Shown piece by piece: positions 36,650-45,025 of a stretch of 64,000 nucleotides of DNA. Location: positions 1-64,000 of the forward strand of contig JALHRB010000002.1 of assembly GCA_022841665.1 (NCBI GenBank). Direction: 5' to 3'. Origin of the DNA: Pseudolabrys sp. Lineage in GTDB: Bacteria > Pseudomonadota > Alphaproteobacteria > Rhizobiales > Xanthobacteraceae. The position numbers and the translations under genes are program-made. The notes below the pieces were generated by a model. It worked only from the letters and a program-made list of their open reading frames with translations, made no database searches and was not told the DNA's origin. The number at the start of each line of letters is the position of its first letter. The first letter of the stretch is position 1.

Positions 36650-38186
36650 CTGCGTCGCTTTCCAGTTGGGTGACGGCCTTTTGCGTCACCGGCAGTTCGA
36701 TCGCCACCGTGGTCCCGCGGTCGGGGCCGTCGCTGGTGGCGGTCATCTTGCCGCCATTGGCGGCGACAAAGGCATTGGCGATCCACAGGCCGAGGCCGGA
36801 GCCGCTGGTGTTGGCGGCGTGACGGTCGCCGCGCGCGAAACGCTCCCAGATCAGCGGCTGTTCCGCATCGGTCAGGCCGGCGCCCTTGTCGCTGACGCCG
36901 ATGACAAGCCGGCCGTCACGCGCACGCGCGGCCAGCGCGATGCGCGAGCCGGGCGGCGAGTATTTCACGGCGTTGTCGAAGAGCTGCACCAGCGCCTGCT
37001 GCACCAGCACGGGATCGACATGGACGAGCGGCAGGTCGTCCGGCACGTTCAGATCGAGCCTGCGGCCGGTGAGCCGGCGGCGGCAGCGGTCGACGGCGGC
37101 GTTGATGATGTCGGCGGGATCGGCCCATTCCAGATGCGGCGTGACTCCGTCGCTGCTGATGCGCGTGGCGTCGAGCAGGTTCTGGATGTCGCTGTTGAGG
37201 CGCTCGGCTTCGTTGCGCACGTCGTGCACCAGCGCTTTCAGCTTCTTCTCGTTCCGCAAGGCTGGCGCCGCGCTCAGTACGGTGGCGGCGCCGAGGATGG
37301 AGGCGAGCGGCGTGCGCAGCTCGTGGCTGACCGAGCCGATCAGCGCCTCGCGCAACTGGTCGGTCTGCGCGCGCATGCGCGCCTCGCTGATGGCGTGGGC
37401 GACGCCGAGACGCTCGAGCGTGGCCGTGGCGTCCGCCAGCACGGCATCGACGCGCACGCGCAGCTCGTCGACGGAGGCCTGCGAGGCATGGCCGAAATCG
37501 ATCGCGATGACGCCGAACTCCGGGCTCTTGGGCGACACCGCGCGCACCAGCCAGGTTTCGCCGGCGTTGCCGGTGACGATGGCGGCGGCAGCCTCGCGTG
37601 CGGACAATGCCTTGGTCACTTCCGCCTGCACTTGCGCCGGCACCGCGCTGCCTTTGCGCCGGCCGGCCGCGGTGCCCTCACGCGCGCCCGCGAAAAGTAC
37701 GACCTTGCGCTGCAGGACCGAGGCGAGGTGGTCCTCGATCGCGGCATGGATGTCGGATACGTCGAAGGCCACCGCCAGCCGGCGCGAGAAGGCATAAAGG
37801 TCGCGCAGGTCGATTTCGCGCTGGCGCGACAGCTCCAGTTCCCGCTTCAGCCGCGTGGCGAGCTGGCTCACCACGACGGCGGTGAACACATAGAGGATGA
37901 GATTAATGACTTCCTGCGGGTCCTTGATGCGGAAGCTGTAGAGCGGCGGAAAGAACAGGTAGGCGGACGCCAGCACCCCGCAGAAGGCCGCGAAAAGGGA
38001 GGGCACGATGCCCCAGCGGATGGCCGCGATCATCACCGGGATGACGTACAGGACCGAGCCGCGGGTCAGGCCGATGCTGAAGATGATGAGGGAAATGACG
38101 CCGGTGGTGATCGCAACCAGGCCAAATGTCAGCAAGGTGCCGCGCACTTGGCTGCGAAGTTTTCTCAAGGCGGACCTGTCGGGCAT
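36642..38186 (-). CDS. KdpD-like sensor histidine kinase lacking the N-terminal KdpD domain
   Basis: About 514 residues. Four transmembrane helices form a DUF4118 unit (residues about 15-110), followed by a GAF-like region, the H box SVSHELRTPLASILGAATVL, and a HATPase domain with SGSGLGLWIANAFVAANGGK. Full KdpD proteins have about 380 further N-terminal residues (KdpD and Usp domains) that are missing here. I chose the ATG at 38186 (MPDRSALRKL); the longer frame crosses the opposite-strand tRNA and is spurious. Confidence 0.88.
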   Translation of the reverse strand: MPDRSALRKLRSQVRGTLLTFGLVAITTGVISLIIFSIGLTRGSVLYVIPVMIAAIRWGIVPSLFAAFCGVLASAYLFFPPLYSFRIKDPQEVINLILYVFTAVVVSQLATRLKRELELSRQREIDLRDLYAFSRRLAVAFDVSDIHAAIEDHLASVLQRKVVLFAGAREGTAAGRRKGSAVPAQVQAEVTKALSAREAAAAIVTGNAGETWLVRAVSPKSPEFGVIAIDFGHASQASVDELRVRVDAVLADATATLERLGVAHAISEARMRAQTDQLREALIGSVSHELRTPLASILGAATVLSAAPALRNEKKLKALVHDVRNEAERLNSDIQNLLDATRISSDGVTPHLEWADPADIINAAVDRCRRRLTGRRLDLNVPDDLPLVHVDPVLVQQALVQLFDNAVKYSPPGSRIALAARARDGRLVIGVSDKGAGLTDAEQPLIWERFARGDRHAANTSGSGLGLWIANAFVAANGGKMTATSDGPDRGTTVAIELPVTQKAVTQLESDADE

Positions 38187-38311
38187 CGGTAGAGGTTTCG
38201 CCGGTTCTGTCGGATGGACCCCATAATACGCGGCTGCGCCCTTGTCTGTCTCGCCCCGCTTGGTTACATAGCCCTCGTCCGAAGGGGGCTTTTTGGCCGT
38301 TTTCGGGCTCC

Positions 38312-38401
38312 GGAGAGGTGGCTGAGCGGTTGAAAGCACCGCACTCGAAATGCGGCATACGGGCAACCGTATCGGGGGTTCGAATCCCTCCCTCTCCGCC
38401 A
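38312..38401 (+). tRNA. tRNA-Ser(CGA)
   Basis: A 90-base class II tRNA. The acceptor stem is GGAGAGG / CCTCTCC, the anticodon stem-loop CCGCA-CTCGAAA-TGCGG places CGA in the loop, there is a long variable arm (ATACGGGCAACCGTAT), and the T loop is TTCGAAT. CCA is encoded (38399-38401). It lies at the boundary between core genes and the accessory region and is a plausible integration site. Confidence 0.97.
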
Positions 38402-39261
38402 GCCCTTCCGTGCCAACATTTCTCCGCTGCTTTCGAGCCCGCAGAAATCGCCAACAACCATGGGCTCCGGGCACAAACCTCAGCACTATAACGCGCTGGC
38501 TGGGTGCCGAAATCCTCTCTCCAGGCCCGGTTGTCTCCAAACCTCCCGACTGCGCGGATTTAGTACGGAGCTCGTAAGGGATTGATTTTGATTCGCTTTT
38601 CGTAACGCCAACCTCCGCACTTTCGCAAGATGTCTCGTGGCAGCGGTAGCAACCGTAGTTCAACACGGGCGTTGATTGTGCAGCGGTTTTTGATTCTCTC
38701 GGTACGGAACGGGGCTGCCCGTTGGCGGCTTGCGGCTCAGCGCGACTGGGCCGTAACGCTGCGCGAACAGACTTCTCGCTGATTGTATTTCCATGATGCA
38801 TCAGCGCGTCTCGGGATGCCAGCAGATCGCGGAAGATTATCTCAGGCGAGCGCGAGGGCTGCCATTGCCAGGAGAAGCGCGACAGCGCTCATATTGGAAG
38901 ATATCGTGCAGAGCCTTGATTGGACGGCCGCAATGCAGCTTCCGGGAAAAAGAGAGTTGCTGGCCTGCGACGGCAGGTCCGACCCGCTACGCGAAGCTCA
39001 AACATTCTGGGCGCACCGATGTCGCGATCATCGGGGCCGGAATTGTGGGGCTTACACGAGATGGGTCTCGCCGCTGCGATTAGGGCAGGCGCTGGCATCG
39101 GCGTCTTGCCGTGTTTTCTCGGCGACCGTCTGGACGGCGTGAGGCGGCGGAACAAAACTCAACGGCAACACGACGGTCTTGAATAAGGCATACAAACAGG
39201 CGTCTGATGCGGCGTCGGCCCCGGACACTTGTCAGCTGGCTTCGCGTGTCAAAGTGCTGTC
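38402..39261. other. Gene-poor debris zone at the start of the accessory region
   Basis: About 860 bases with lower GC and no intact gene. The only protein-like signals are two short remnants near 39015-39129, listed separately. I see no integrase gene and no copy of the tRNA 3' end further along the window. Confidence 0.6.
39015..39145 (+). pseudogene. Abutting remnants of an FAD-dependent oxidoreductase and a LysR-type regulator
   Basis: In one frame 39015-39056 reads TDVAIIGAGIVGLT, the Rossmann start of many FAD oxidoreductases. Immediately after, in another frame, 39061-39129 reads MGLAAAIRAGAGIGVLPCFL, a sequence typical of the C-terminal part of LysR regulators. Neither extends into a full domain. 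The clean switch suggests a deletion junction. Confidence 0.4.
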
Positions 39262-39290
39262 GGGAACCTTTTCTCCTGAAACGCATCTAA
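39262..39290 (+). promoter_or_regulatory. ECF-type promoter of the sigma-factor gene
   Basis: GGGAAC at 39262-39267 and CATCTAA at 39284-39290, with exactly 16 bases between. The same pair with the same spacing occurs at 40008 and 42409. The location ahead of the sigma gene suggests autoregulation. A GGGAG ribosome-binding site follows at 39303. Confidence 0.8.
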
Positions 39291-39312
39291 TTCGATAGCA
39301 ACGGGAGTAGTC

Positions 39313-40002
39313 ATGAAATCAGCGTCTGCGCCGCATGTGGCGCTCCATTCCGACGATGCCGAACTGGTGCGGCGCGCACTTGCCCGTGACGATGCGGCGT
39401 TTCGCGCCATCATGGAGCGGCACAATCGCCGGCTTTACCGAATCGCCCGCAGCATCCTGCGCAACGACACTGAAGCCGAAGATGTCGTCCAGGAAGCCTA
39501 TGTCAGCGCCTTTACCCATCTGGACGGCTTTCGCGGCGATTCCAGCCTTGCGACATGGCTGTCACGCATCACCATGAATGAAGCTTTGGGGCGGCTGCGG
39601 CGCGAACGTCCGGCTGTCGAGTTGGAAACTTTCGAAGCCCAGCGGACCGAGGCTCAGATCATTCAATTTCCTCAAACGATGGCATCTGGCGATCCGGAAC
39701 GAACAATGGCGCAACGAGAAATTCTGCAGTTTGTCGAGCGAGCGACCGACAATCTGCCCGAGATCTTTCGAATCGTGTTTGTCACGCGCGTGATCGAGGG
39801 TATGAGTGTCGAAGAAACCGCGGACCTCCTCGGTCTTCAGCCACAAACGGTCAAGACACGGCTGCATCGCGCGCGGCGGCTCGTGCGCGAACAGCTGGAC
39901 AAGCAAATCGGCCCCGTCCTGATGGATGCGTTTCCATTCGCCGGCAGACGCTGCGAGCGTATGACCAACGCCGTCATGCAACGGCTCGGCCTTGCCGGCT
40001 AA
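39313..40002 (+). CDS. ECF-family RNA polymerase sigma factor
   Basis: 229 residues. Region 2 covers about residues 35-100 (NRRLYRIARSILRNDTEAED, VVQEAYVSAFTHLDGFRGDS) and region 4 about 140-190 (IEGMSVEETADLLGLQPQTV, KTRLHRARRLVREQL). A 35-residue C-terminal tail with a single cysteine (C214, GRRCERMTNAV) follows. No anti-sigma gene is adjacent, which is unusual. The identical promoter motif upstream of this gene and of two neighbouring units implies it drives its own small regulon. Confidence 0.9.
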   Translation: MKSASAPHVALHSDDAELVRRALARDDAAFRAIMERHNRRLYRIARSILRNDTEAEDVVQEAYVSAFTHLDGFRGDSSLATWLSRITMNEALGRLRRERPAVELETFEAQRTEAQIIQFPQTMASGDPERTMAQREILQFVERATDNLPEIFRIVFVTRVIEGMSVEETADLLGLQPQTVKTRLHRARRLVREQLDKQIGPVLMDAFPFAGRRCERMTNAVMQRLGLAG

Positions 40003-40007
40003 TTGCC

Positions 40008-40036
40008 GGGAACCAATCCGCTCAGCCATCATCTAA
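40008..40036 (+). promoter_or_regulatory. ECF-type promoter of folE
   Basis: GGGAAC at 40008-40013, a 16-base spacer, then CATCTAA at 40030-40036, beginning five bases after the sigma-gene stop. The downstream bases CAGGCGTC resemble those after the third copy (TGGGCGTC). A second GGGAAC at 40053 with CAGCGAA 16 bases later is a weaker possible site. Confidence 0.78.
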
Positions 40037-40102
40037 CAGGCGTCTATATACCGGGAACGTTTTGGCGGCGTTTCCAGCGAACGGTTAGAGGAAGGCATCT
40101 CC

Positions 40103-40720
40103 ATGAGTTCAAATGTTCATGCGCTGGAGCGGGTCAGAACCTTGCACTCCGAGGTTGATCGGCCCGACCGAGCGGAGGTCGAAGCGGCGTTTCGAACTAT
40201 TATTCGATGGACGGGCGACGATCCAGAGCGGGACGGCTTGATCGAGACCCCCGCTCGCGTGGCGCGCGCGTTCGAAGAGTTTTTCGGTGGCTATGCTCAG
40301 AACCCCGTCGAAATCTTACAAAAGACCTTCGAGGAAATCGAAGGTTATGATGAAATGATTGTGCTGCGCGGCATTCGTTTTGAGAGCCATTGCGAGCATC
40401 ACATGGCGCCTATCATCGGCCAGGCCTGGGTGGCCTATGTTCCAAGCGGTCGTGTGGTTGGAATCAGCAAGCTCGCCCGTGTGGTTGAGGTCTACGCCAG
40501 GCGGCTGCAGATTCAGGAAAAGATGACGGCTCAAATCGCCAATACGATCAATGATGTCCTTAAGCCGCAAGGCGTTGGAGTCATCATCAAGGCGTCACAT
40601 CACTGCATGACCACGCGCGGCGTGCATAAGCCCGATTCAGATCTGGTCACCAGCCGAATGCTTGGCTGTTTTCGCGACAATCCACTGACCCGCCAGGAAT
40701 TCCTCAGCATGGCGGTCTGA
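40103..40720 (+). CDS. folE: GTP cyclohydrolase I
   Basis: Converts GTP to dihydroneopterin triphosphate, 205 residues. Zinc ligands are C97 and H99/H100 ([10 protein letters not shown]) and C169 ([10 protein letters not shown]). The body matches type IA enzymes ([20 protein letters not shown]). It is preceded by an ECF promoter. A folE copy in an accessory sigma unit is probably a second, condition-specific enzyme, but the chromosomal copy is not visible here. Confidence 0.95.
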   Translation: MSSNVHALERVRTLHSEVDRPDRAEVEAAFRTIIRWTGDDPERDGLIETPARVARAFEEFFGGYAQNPVEILQKTFEEIEGYDEMIVLRGIRFESHCEHHMAPIIGQAWVAYVPSGRVVGISKLARVVEVYARRLQIQEKMTAQIANTINDVLKPQGVGVIIKASHHCMTTRGVHKPDSDLVTSRMLGCFRDNPLTRQEFLSMAV

Positions 40721-40797
40721 AGGCGGAGAGCGGTTTTCCTTCTAGTGTGGTGGCCGCGCCGCGACTGTGACACTGCGGCATTACGGAAGAAGAAAAC

Positions 40798-42330
40798 ATG
40801 GCGCAAGAGCAATCGCCGCCGAGCGGCCCCGATCTGACCCAGGGCGTTGCGCTCGCAGAGTTTGTCGATGGAAGGCTCGCGGGCCATGTTGGCGACCAGG
40901 AGGTGCTGCTTGTCCACAGCGGGACCGAGATATTCGCCATCGCGGCCCATTGCAGCCATTATCATGGGCCGCTTATTGAAGGGCTTGTAGTCGGGGACGC
41001 CATTCGGTGTCCCTGGCATCACGCCTGTTTCGATCTACGCAGCGGCGAAGCCGTGCGCGCGCCGGCCATAAGCGCTCTCGCCTGTTGGCGGGTCGAGCAA
41101 CGAAATGGCCGGGTTTTCGTTCGTGAAAAGCTCGAACAACCGAAGCCGCACGCCAAAACCCCAGCCGATGGGCTTAACAAGATTGTCATCGTCGGTGGGG
41201 GCGCGGCTGGCTTCGCCGCGGCGGAAATGCTTCGGCGGCGGGAATTTCGCGGCAGGATCGTCATGCTGAGCAGCGATGCAGCGGCGCCGGTCGATCGGCC
41301 CAACCTGTCCAAGGACTATCTTGCCGGCAGTGCTCCCGAGGACTGGATACCGCTGCGTCCGGACAGCTTTTACGACGAGGCAGCCATCGAGTTGCGTCTC
41401 GATACCGAGGTGACCGGCATTGATACCAAAGCGCACAATGTCGTCACCTCCAGCGGCGACAAAGTGGCTTACGATCTCCTTCTGCTGGCCACCGGTGCGG
41501 AGCCGGTGCGCTTGCCGATCCCGGGCGCTGACCAGCCGCACGTTCACACACTGCGTTCGTTCGCCGATTGCCGTGCCATCGTTAGCGCGGCCAGAGGAGC
41601 GCACCGCGCGATCGTGATCGGTGCGAGTTTTATTGGGCTCGAGGTCGCGGCCGCGTTGCGCGCACGCGAGATCGAGGTGCATGTGGTGGCGCCGGAAAAG
41701 CGGCCGATGGAGCGTGTCCTCGGGCCTGAAATGGGTGATTTCGTTCGGGCGTTGCACGAGGGGCACGGGGTCGTCTTTCACCTCGAAGATACAGTGGTCG
41801 CCATCGAAGGCCAGCGCGCTATTCTCAAAAGCGGCGCCGTGCTTGAAGCCGGCCTGGTGGTCGTTGGTATCGGAGTGCGGCCTCGTTTGGCGCTAGCCGA
41901 GCAGGCCGGTCTCGCGATCGATCGCGGCATCGCAGTGAATGCCTTTCTCGAAACGAGCGTCGCCGATATCTATGCCGCGGGCGATATCGCGCGCTGGCCC
42001 GATCCGCATTCCGGCGGGAAAATCCGCGTGGAGCATTGGGTGGTCGCGCAACGTCAAGGACAAACCGCGGCGCTCAACATGCTCGGTCAGCGCGAAAAAT
42101 TCGAAGCAGTGCCGTTTTTCTGGAGTCAGCACTACGACGTGCCAATCAATTATGTCGGCCACGCCGAGCAATGGGACGAGATCGCGATCGACGGCGATAT
42201 CAAGACGAAGGATTGCTTGCTGAAATTCAAGCGCCAGGGGCGAACGCTCGCCGTCGCATCAATATTCCGCGATCTAGAAAACCTGCGGGCCGAGTTAAAG
42301 ATGGAGCGCGAGGCAGGGCTCTTGGGGTGA
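40798..42330 (+). CDS. Rieske 2Fe-2S / FAD-dependent NAD(P)H oxidoreductase fusion (AIFM3-like)
   Basis: 510 residues. An N-terminal Rieske domain has C52-x-H54 and C71-x2-H74 (AHCSHYHGPL, CPWHHACFD). A linker leads to a pyridine-nucleotide disulfide-type reductase with IVGGGAAGFAAAEML near residue 128, [37 protein letters not shown] and IYAAGDIARWPD. Rieske-fused ferredoxin reductases move electrons from NAD(P)H to an unknown acceptor. It follows folE by 77 bases and is probably read from the folE promoter. A decayed copy lies at 43378-43917. Confidence 0.92.
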   Translation: MAQEQSPPSGPDLTQGVALAEFVDGRLAGHVGDQEVLLVHSGTEIFAIAAHCSHYHGPLIEGLVVGDAIRCPWHHACFDLRSGEAVRAPAISALACWRVEQRNGRVFVREKLEQPKPHAKTPADGLNKIVIVGGGAAGFAAAEMLRRREFRGRIVMLSSDAAAPVDRPNLSKDYLAGSAPEDWIPLRPDSFYDEAAIELRLDTEVTGIDTKAHNVVTSSGDKVAYDLLLLATGAEPVRLPIPGADQPHVHTLRSFADCRAIVSAARGAHRAIVIGASFIGLEVAAALRAREIEVHVVAPEKRPMERVLGPEMGDFVRALHEGHGVVFHLEDTVVAIEGQRAILKSGAVLEAGLVVVGIGVRPRLALAEQAGLAIDRGIAVNAFLETSVADIYAAGDIARWPDPHSGGKIRVEHWVVAQRQGQTAALNMLGQREKFEAVPFFWSQHYDVPINYVGHAEQWDEIAIDGDIKTKDCLLKFKRQGRTLAVASIFRDLENLRAELKMEREAGLLG

Positions 42331-42408
42331 TTTTCTTCCATCGGTTGAGTGCGGTAAACGCCCATTCTAACCGATTCTGTAACAGCTCGGCCTTCCTGAA
42401 TAATTTAC

Positions 42409-42437
42409 GGGAACCTTTCTGCTGGCCGCTCATCTAA
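42409..42437 (+). promoter_or_regulatory. ECF-type promoter of the DUF4142-cupredoxin pair
   Basis: GGGAAC at 42409-42414, a 16-base spacer, then CATCTAA at 42431-42437, 61 bases ahead of the DUF4142 start. Sequence, spacing and orientation match the copies at 39262 and 40008. Confidence 0.8.
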
Positions 42438-42498
42438 TGGGCGTCAAAACATCCAACCACCGGCGCCGTTCCGGCGTCCGATGACAGGAGGATATCTC

Positions 42499-43023
42499 AT
42501 GCTAGTCCGATTAAGCGCGGCGCTTGCCGCAATTTGCATGTTAAGCGGCGCGGCCCTCGCGCAAGGCGTGGCTAAGCCGACGGATCCGCAAATCGCACAC
42601 ATCGCCTACACCGCAGGCCAGCTCGATATTACCGCGGCGAAGCAGGCGCTCTCGAAATCCAAGAACAAGGAAGTTCGCGCATTCGCGCAGGATATGGCGC
42701 GCGACCATGAGGCTGTGAACAAACAGGCCCTCGATCTGGTGAAAAAGCTCAAGGTCACGCCGGCGGATAACGATACCAGCCGCGCATTGTCCAAGCAGGC
42801 TGCCGACAAGCAGGCCGAACTAGCGAAGCTCAACGGCGCTGCATACGACAAGGCTTATATTGCCAATGAAATTGCCTATCACAAGACGGTGAACGGCGCG
42901 CTTGAAACCCTGCTCATTCCTTCGGCGAGCAACGCCGAACTCAAGAGCCTGTTGCAGACCGGCCTGAAGATATTTCAAGGCCATCAGCAACATGCCGAAC
43001 ACGTCGCCGCTTCACTGAAATAA
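42499..43023 (+). CDS. DUF4142 secreted protein
   Basis: About 174 residues with a signal peptide (MLVRLSAALAAICMLSGAAL, cleaved after ALA). The mature helical domain fits DUF4142: IAYTAGQLDITAAKQALSKS, EVRAFAQDMARDHEAVNKQA, then YIANEIAYHKTVNGALETLL and FQGHQQHAEHVA. DUF4142 is a ferritin-like helical fold of unproven role, often in stress regulons. The ATG at 42499 is preceded by AGGAGG. It is followed directly by the cupredoxin gene. Confidence 0.9.
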   Translation: MLVRLSAALAAICMLSGAALAQGVAKPTDPQIAHIAYTAGQLDITAAKQALSKSKNKEVRAFAQDMARDHEAVNKQALDLVKKLKVTPADNDTSRALSKQAADKQAELAKLNGAAYDKAYIANEIAYHKTVNGALETLLIPSASNAELKSLLQTGLKIFQGHQQHAEHVAASLK

Positions 43024-43033
43024 GGTGCATCAC

Positions 43034-43354
43034 ATGCTTCCGGGACGGTACCTCTTCCTCTTTGCAATCATGATAGCTGGGATGAATGCCGTCCCGGCGC
43101 ACGCGGAAACGATTCAAGTGACGATTGACAAGCTCGTCTTCACGCCGATGGAAATCAAAGCGAAGGTGGGCGACACCATCGAGTGGGTCAATAAGGACAT
43201 CCTCGCACATACGGCGACTGTGAGCGGCGACTGGGATGTGATGATTGCGGCCAAATCGTTGGCAAGCTTGGTTCTGAAAAAGACAGGTAACGTCGATTAC
43301 TACTGCCGCTTTCACCCCAATATGAAGGGGCGCATCTCTATCACGCCGAAATAA
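43034..43354 (+). CDS. Cupredoxin (amicyanin/plastocyanin-like blue copper protein)
   Basis: 106 residues with a signal peptide (LFLFAIMIAGMNAVPAHA). The type 1 copper ligands are H59 (LAHTATV), C91, H94 and M97 (YYCRFHPNMKGRI). It is a periplasmic electron carrier. The ATG at 43034 is preferred; an in-frame GTG at 43025 is possible. It is ten bases after the DUF4142 stop and is probably co-transcribed from the ECF promoter. Confidence 0.9.
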   Translation: MLPGRYLFLFAIMIAGMNAVPAHAETIQVTIDKLVFTPMEIKAKVGDTIEWVNKDILAHTATVSGDWDVMIAAKSLASLVLKKTGNVDYYCRFHPNMKGRISITPK

Positions 43355-43377
43355 AGGAGATGTCTGGCCTCCTCGCC

Positions 43378-43917
43378 CTAAGCTTTCCAAGGACTACCTT
43401 GCCGGTAGCGCGCGCCCGAAGATTGGGTGCCGCTACGGCACGAGAGCTTCTATTCCGAAAACGGCATTGAGATGCGTCTCAATACAAACGTCATGAGTAT
43501 TGACCCACGATTCTCAGAGGTCGCGCTCGCCGACGGAAACAAGGTGTCTTACGATCGACTGTTGCTCGCGACCGGCGCCGAGCCGGTCCGCCTGCCGATC
43601 CAGGTGCCGACCAGTCGCACGTATGCACGCTGCGCTCGCTTGCGGACTGTCGCGCCATTATCGAACGAGCCAGAACAGCGCGCCGGGCAGTCGTACTGGG
43701 TGCAAGATTTATTGGGCTTGAGGTCGCGGCCGCGCTGCGTGCACGCGACATCGAGGTCCATGTGGTGGCGCGCCGGAAAAATTCCGATGGAGCGGATTCT
43801 TGGTCCGCAGATGGGCGGCTTTGTGCGCGCGCTCCACGAGGAGCACGCTGGCTGAGCAGGCCGAACTCACGCTCGATCGCGGTGTCGTGGTGATGGAGCG
43901 GGGCGCGGTGGCTTAAG
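43378..43917 (+). pseudogene. Decayed partial duplicate of the Rieske/FAD reductase gene
   Basis: Matches the region around 41299-41765 of the intact gene, then jumps to the part near 41898. Recognisable pieces are LSKDYLAGSA, a stretch reading [19 protein letters not shown], and [20 protein letters not shown]. They lie in different frames, and an internal deletion removes about 120 bases. The Rieske domain is absent. It lies directly after the cupredoxin gene. Confidence 0.85.
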
Positions 43918-44044
43918 GGTTCACTTCGCCTGCGACTGGCCGTCTGCCTCGCAATCAATCCGTCCAAACAGGAAACTCTAGTGGAATAAACTCACTATCG
44001 CCACGGTTTAAGAAATTGGTCAGTTCATTTGCTGGAGCTATCTC

Positions 44045-44770
44045 ATGATCTCCTCTGAAGCAAACGCGGCACTGCCTGGCCCTGCTGACGAAACGGCACT
44101 TAACAGGGCCTCGCTTTCTTCGGCGTTGGTAACAATCTTTCGGGGTAATTTTTGCGACGTTATTTTGCCCGGCCGCAAGTCTGTCATCTTCAAGAGAGGT
44201 GAAGTGCTCTACGACGTAGGTGCAGGAGACCGGACTTTTTTCTTTATCCGAAGTGGCTTTATCAAGGTAGGAACCGTTACCCAGGGCGGCCGCGAGATTA
44301 TCTACGACGTTCGCAAAGAGGGAGGGGTAGCAGGAGAACTTTGCGCCTGCCAACCCCTTCGACGAGATCGTGCAGTGGCGCTAGAGCCAAGCGACGTGAT
44401 CCCGGTGCCTTATTTCGAAATTGTTGAAGCGCTCCAGCAGAATCCGGGGTTCCTCGGAAAACTCATTGAGATTTTCTGTGACAGCCTCGCGGATGCTTAC
44501 GACCAGATCAACACATTGGCCTTTCACGATACGACTCGCCGGCTTTCCCACGTGCTGCTTGGTCTCGCATCCAAGATCGGACAGCGTGCCGATAATGTGA
44601 TTGAGATTCCCACCTACCTGACGCAGGAAGATATCTCGCAGATGGTGGTCGCTAGACGCGAGCGAGTGTCGACTGCCTTGAATCACCTTCGACGGCGCGG
44701 AATGGTCCAGTACTCAAACGACGGTCATCTCCTGCTTGATGTCGAGGCTCTCGAAAGCCAAACTCGGTGA
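44045..44770 (+). CDS. Crp/Fnr-family transcriptional regulator
   Basis: 241 residues. The cyclic-nucleotide-binding fold spans about residues 45-150 (FKRGEVLYDVGAGDRTFFFI, RSGFIKVGTVTQGGREIIYD). The C-terminal winged helix holds LTQEDISQMVVARRERVSTA and HLRRRGMVQY. It lacks the N-terminal cysteine cluster of oxygen-sensing Fnr. It is next to a cytochrome gene that it may control, though I see no TTGAT-N4-ATCAA box. Confidence 0.9.
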   Translation: MISSEANAALPGPADETALNRASLSSALVTIFRGNFCDVILPGRKSVIFKRGEVLYDVGAGDRTFFFIRSGFIKVGTVTQGGREIIYDVRKEGGVAGELCACQPLRRDRAVALEPSDVIPVPYFEIVEALQQNPGFLGKLIEIFCDSLADAYDQINTLAFHDTTRRLSHVLLGLASKIGQRADNVIEIPTYLTQEDISQMVVARRERVSTALNHLRRRGMVQYSNDGHLLLDVEALESQTR

Positions 44771-45025
44771 TCTGAAAATTGTTTCCTCACTCTAAAGACA
44801 TTGCTCAAACGGTCAGAGTGTTACCGAAGTAACAAACGTTTTTCTCAGCGGGGTGTAACGTATCTACCTTGTTGCGTGCTGATAATGTGAGGCGGGTGTT
44901 CAATTTTGCACAGAAACAGCGCTCAGTCTTGGCTTATCAATACGGTGGTGCTCGGCGGCCTCTATGTCGCCTACTGCTCCATCGCGCCGGTCGAACGATC
45001 TGCCTGAGTTACAGAGGAGGATATA
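44771..45025 (+). other. Spacer between the Crp/Fnr gene and the cytochrome gene
   Basis: About 250 bases, AT-richer than its surroundings. It holds a possible 33-residue membrane peptide (44906-45007) and must contain the cytochrome promoter, which I cannot pinpoint. Confidence 0.4.
44906..45007 (+). CDS. Possible 33-residue membrane peptide
   Basis: A short frame with a TTG start reads a polar N-terminus (LHRNSAQSW), a hydrophobic stretch (LINTVVLGGLYVAYCSI), and a short tail. A GAGGCGGGTG upstream could act as a ribosome-binding site. It ends 18 bases before the cytochrome start. No homology is claimed; a chance frame is equally possible. Confidence 0.3.
   Translation: MHRNSAQSWLINTVVLGGLYVAYCSIAPVERSA

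Noticed and set aside
38187-38801. Upstream extension of the kdpD-like frame
   Set aside because: It crosses the tRNA-Ser on the opposite strand; translated tRNA sequence is a known artefact.
38783-39142. 119-codon frame in the debris zone
   Set aside because: Composition is noise-like; the only protein-like signals there are in other frames.
40053-40081. Fourth copy of the ECF promoter
   Set aside because: GGGAAC is present with a 16-base spacer, but the second box is CAGCGAA, only five of seven matches; kept as a possible weak site only.
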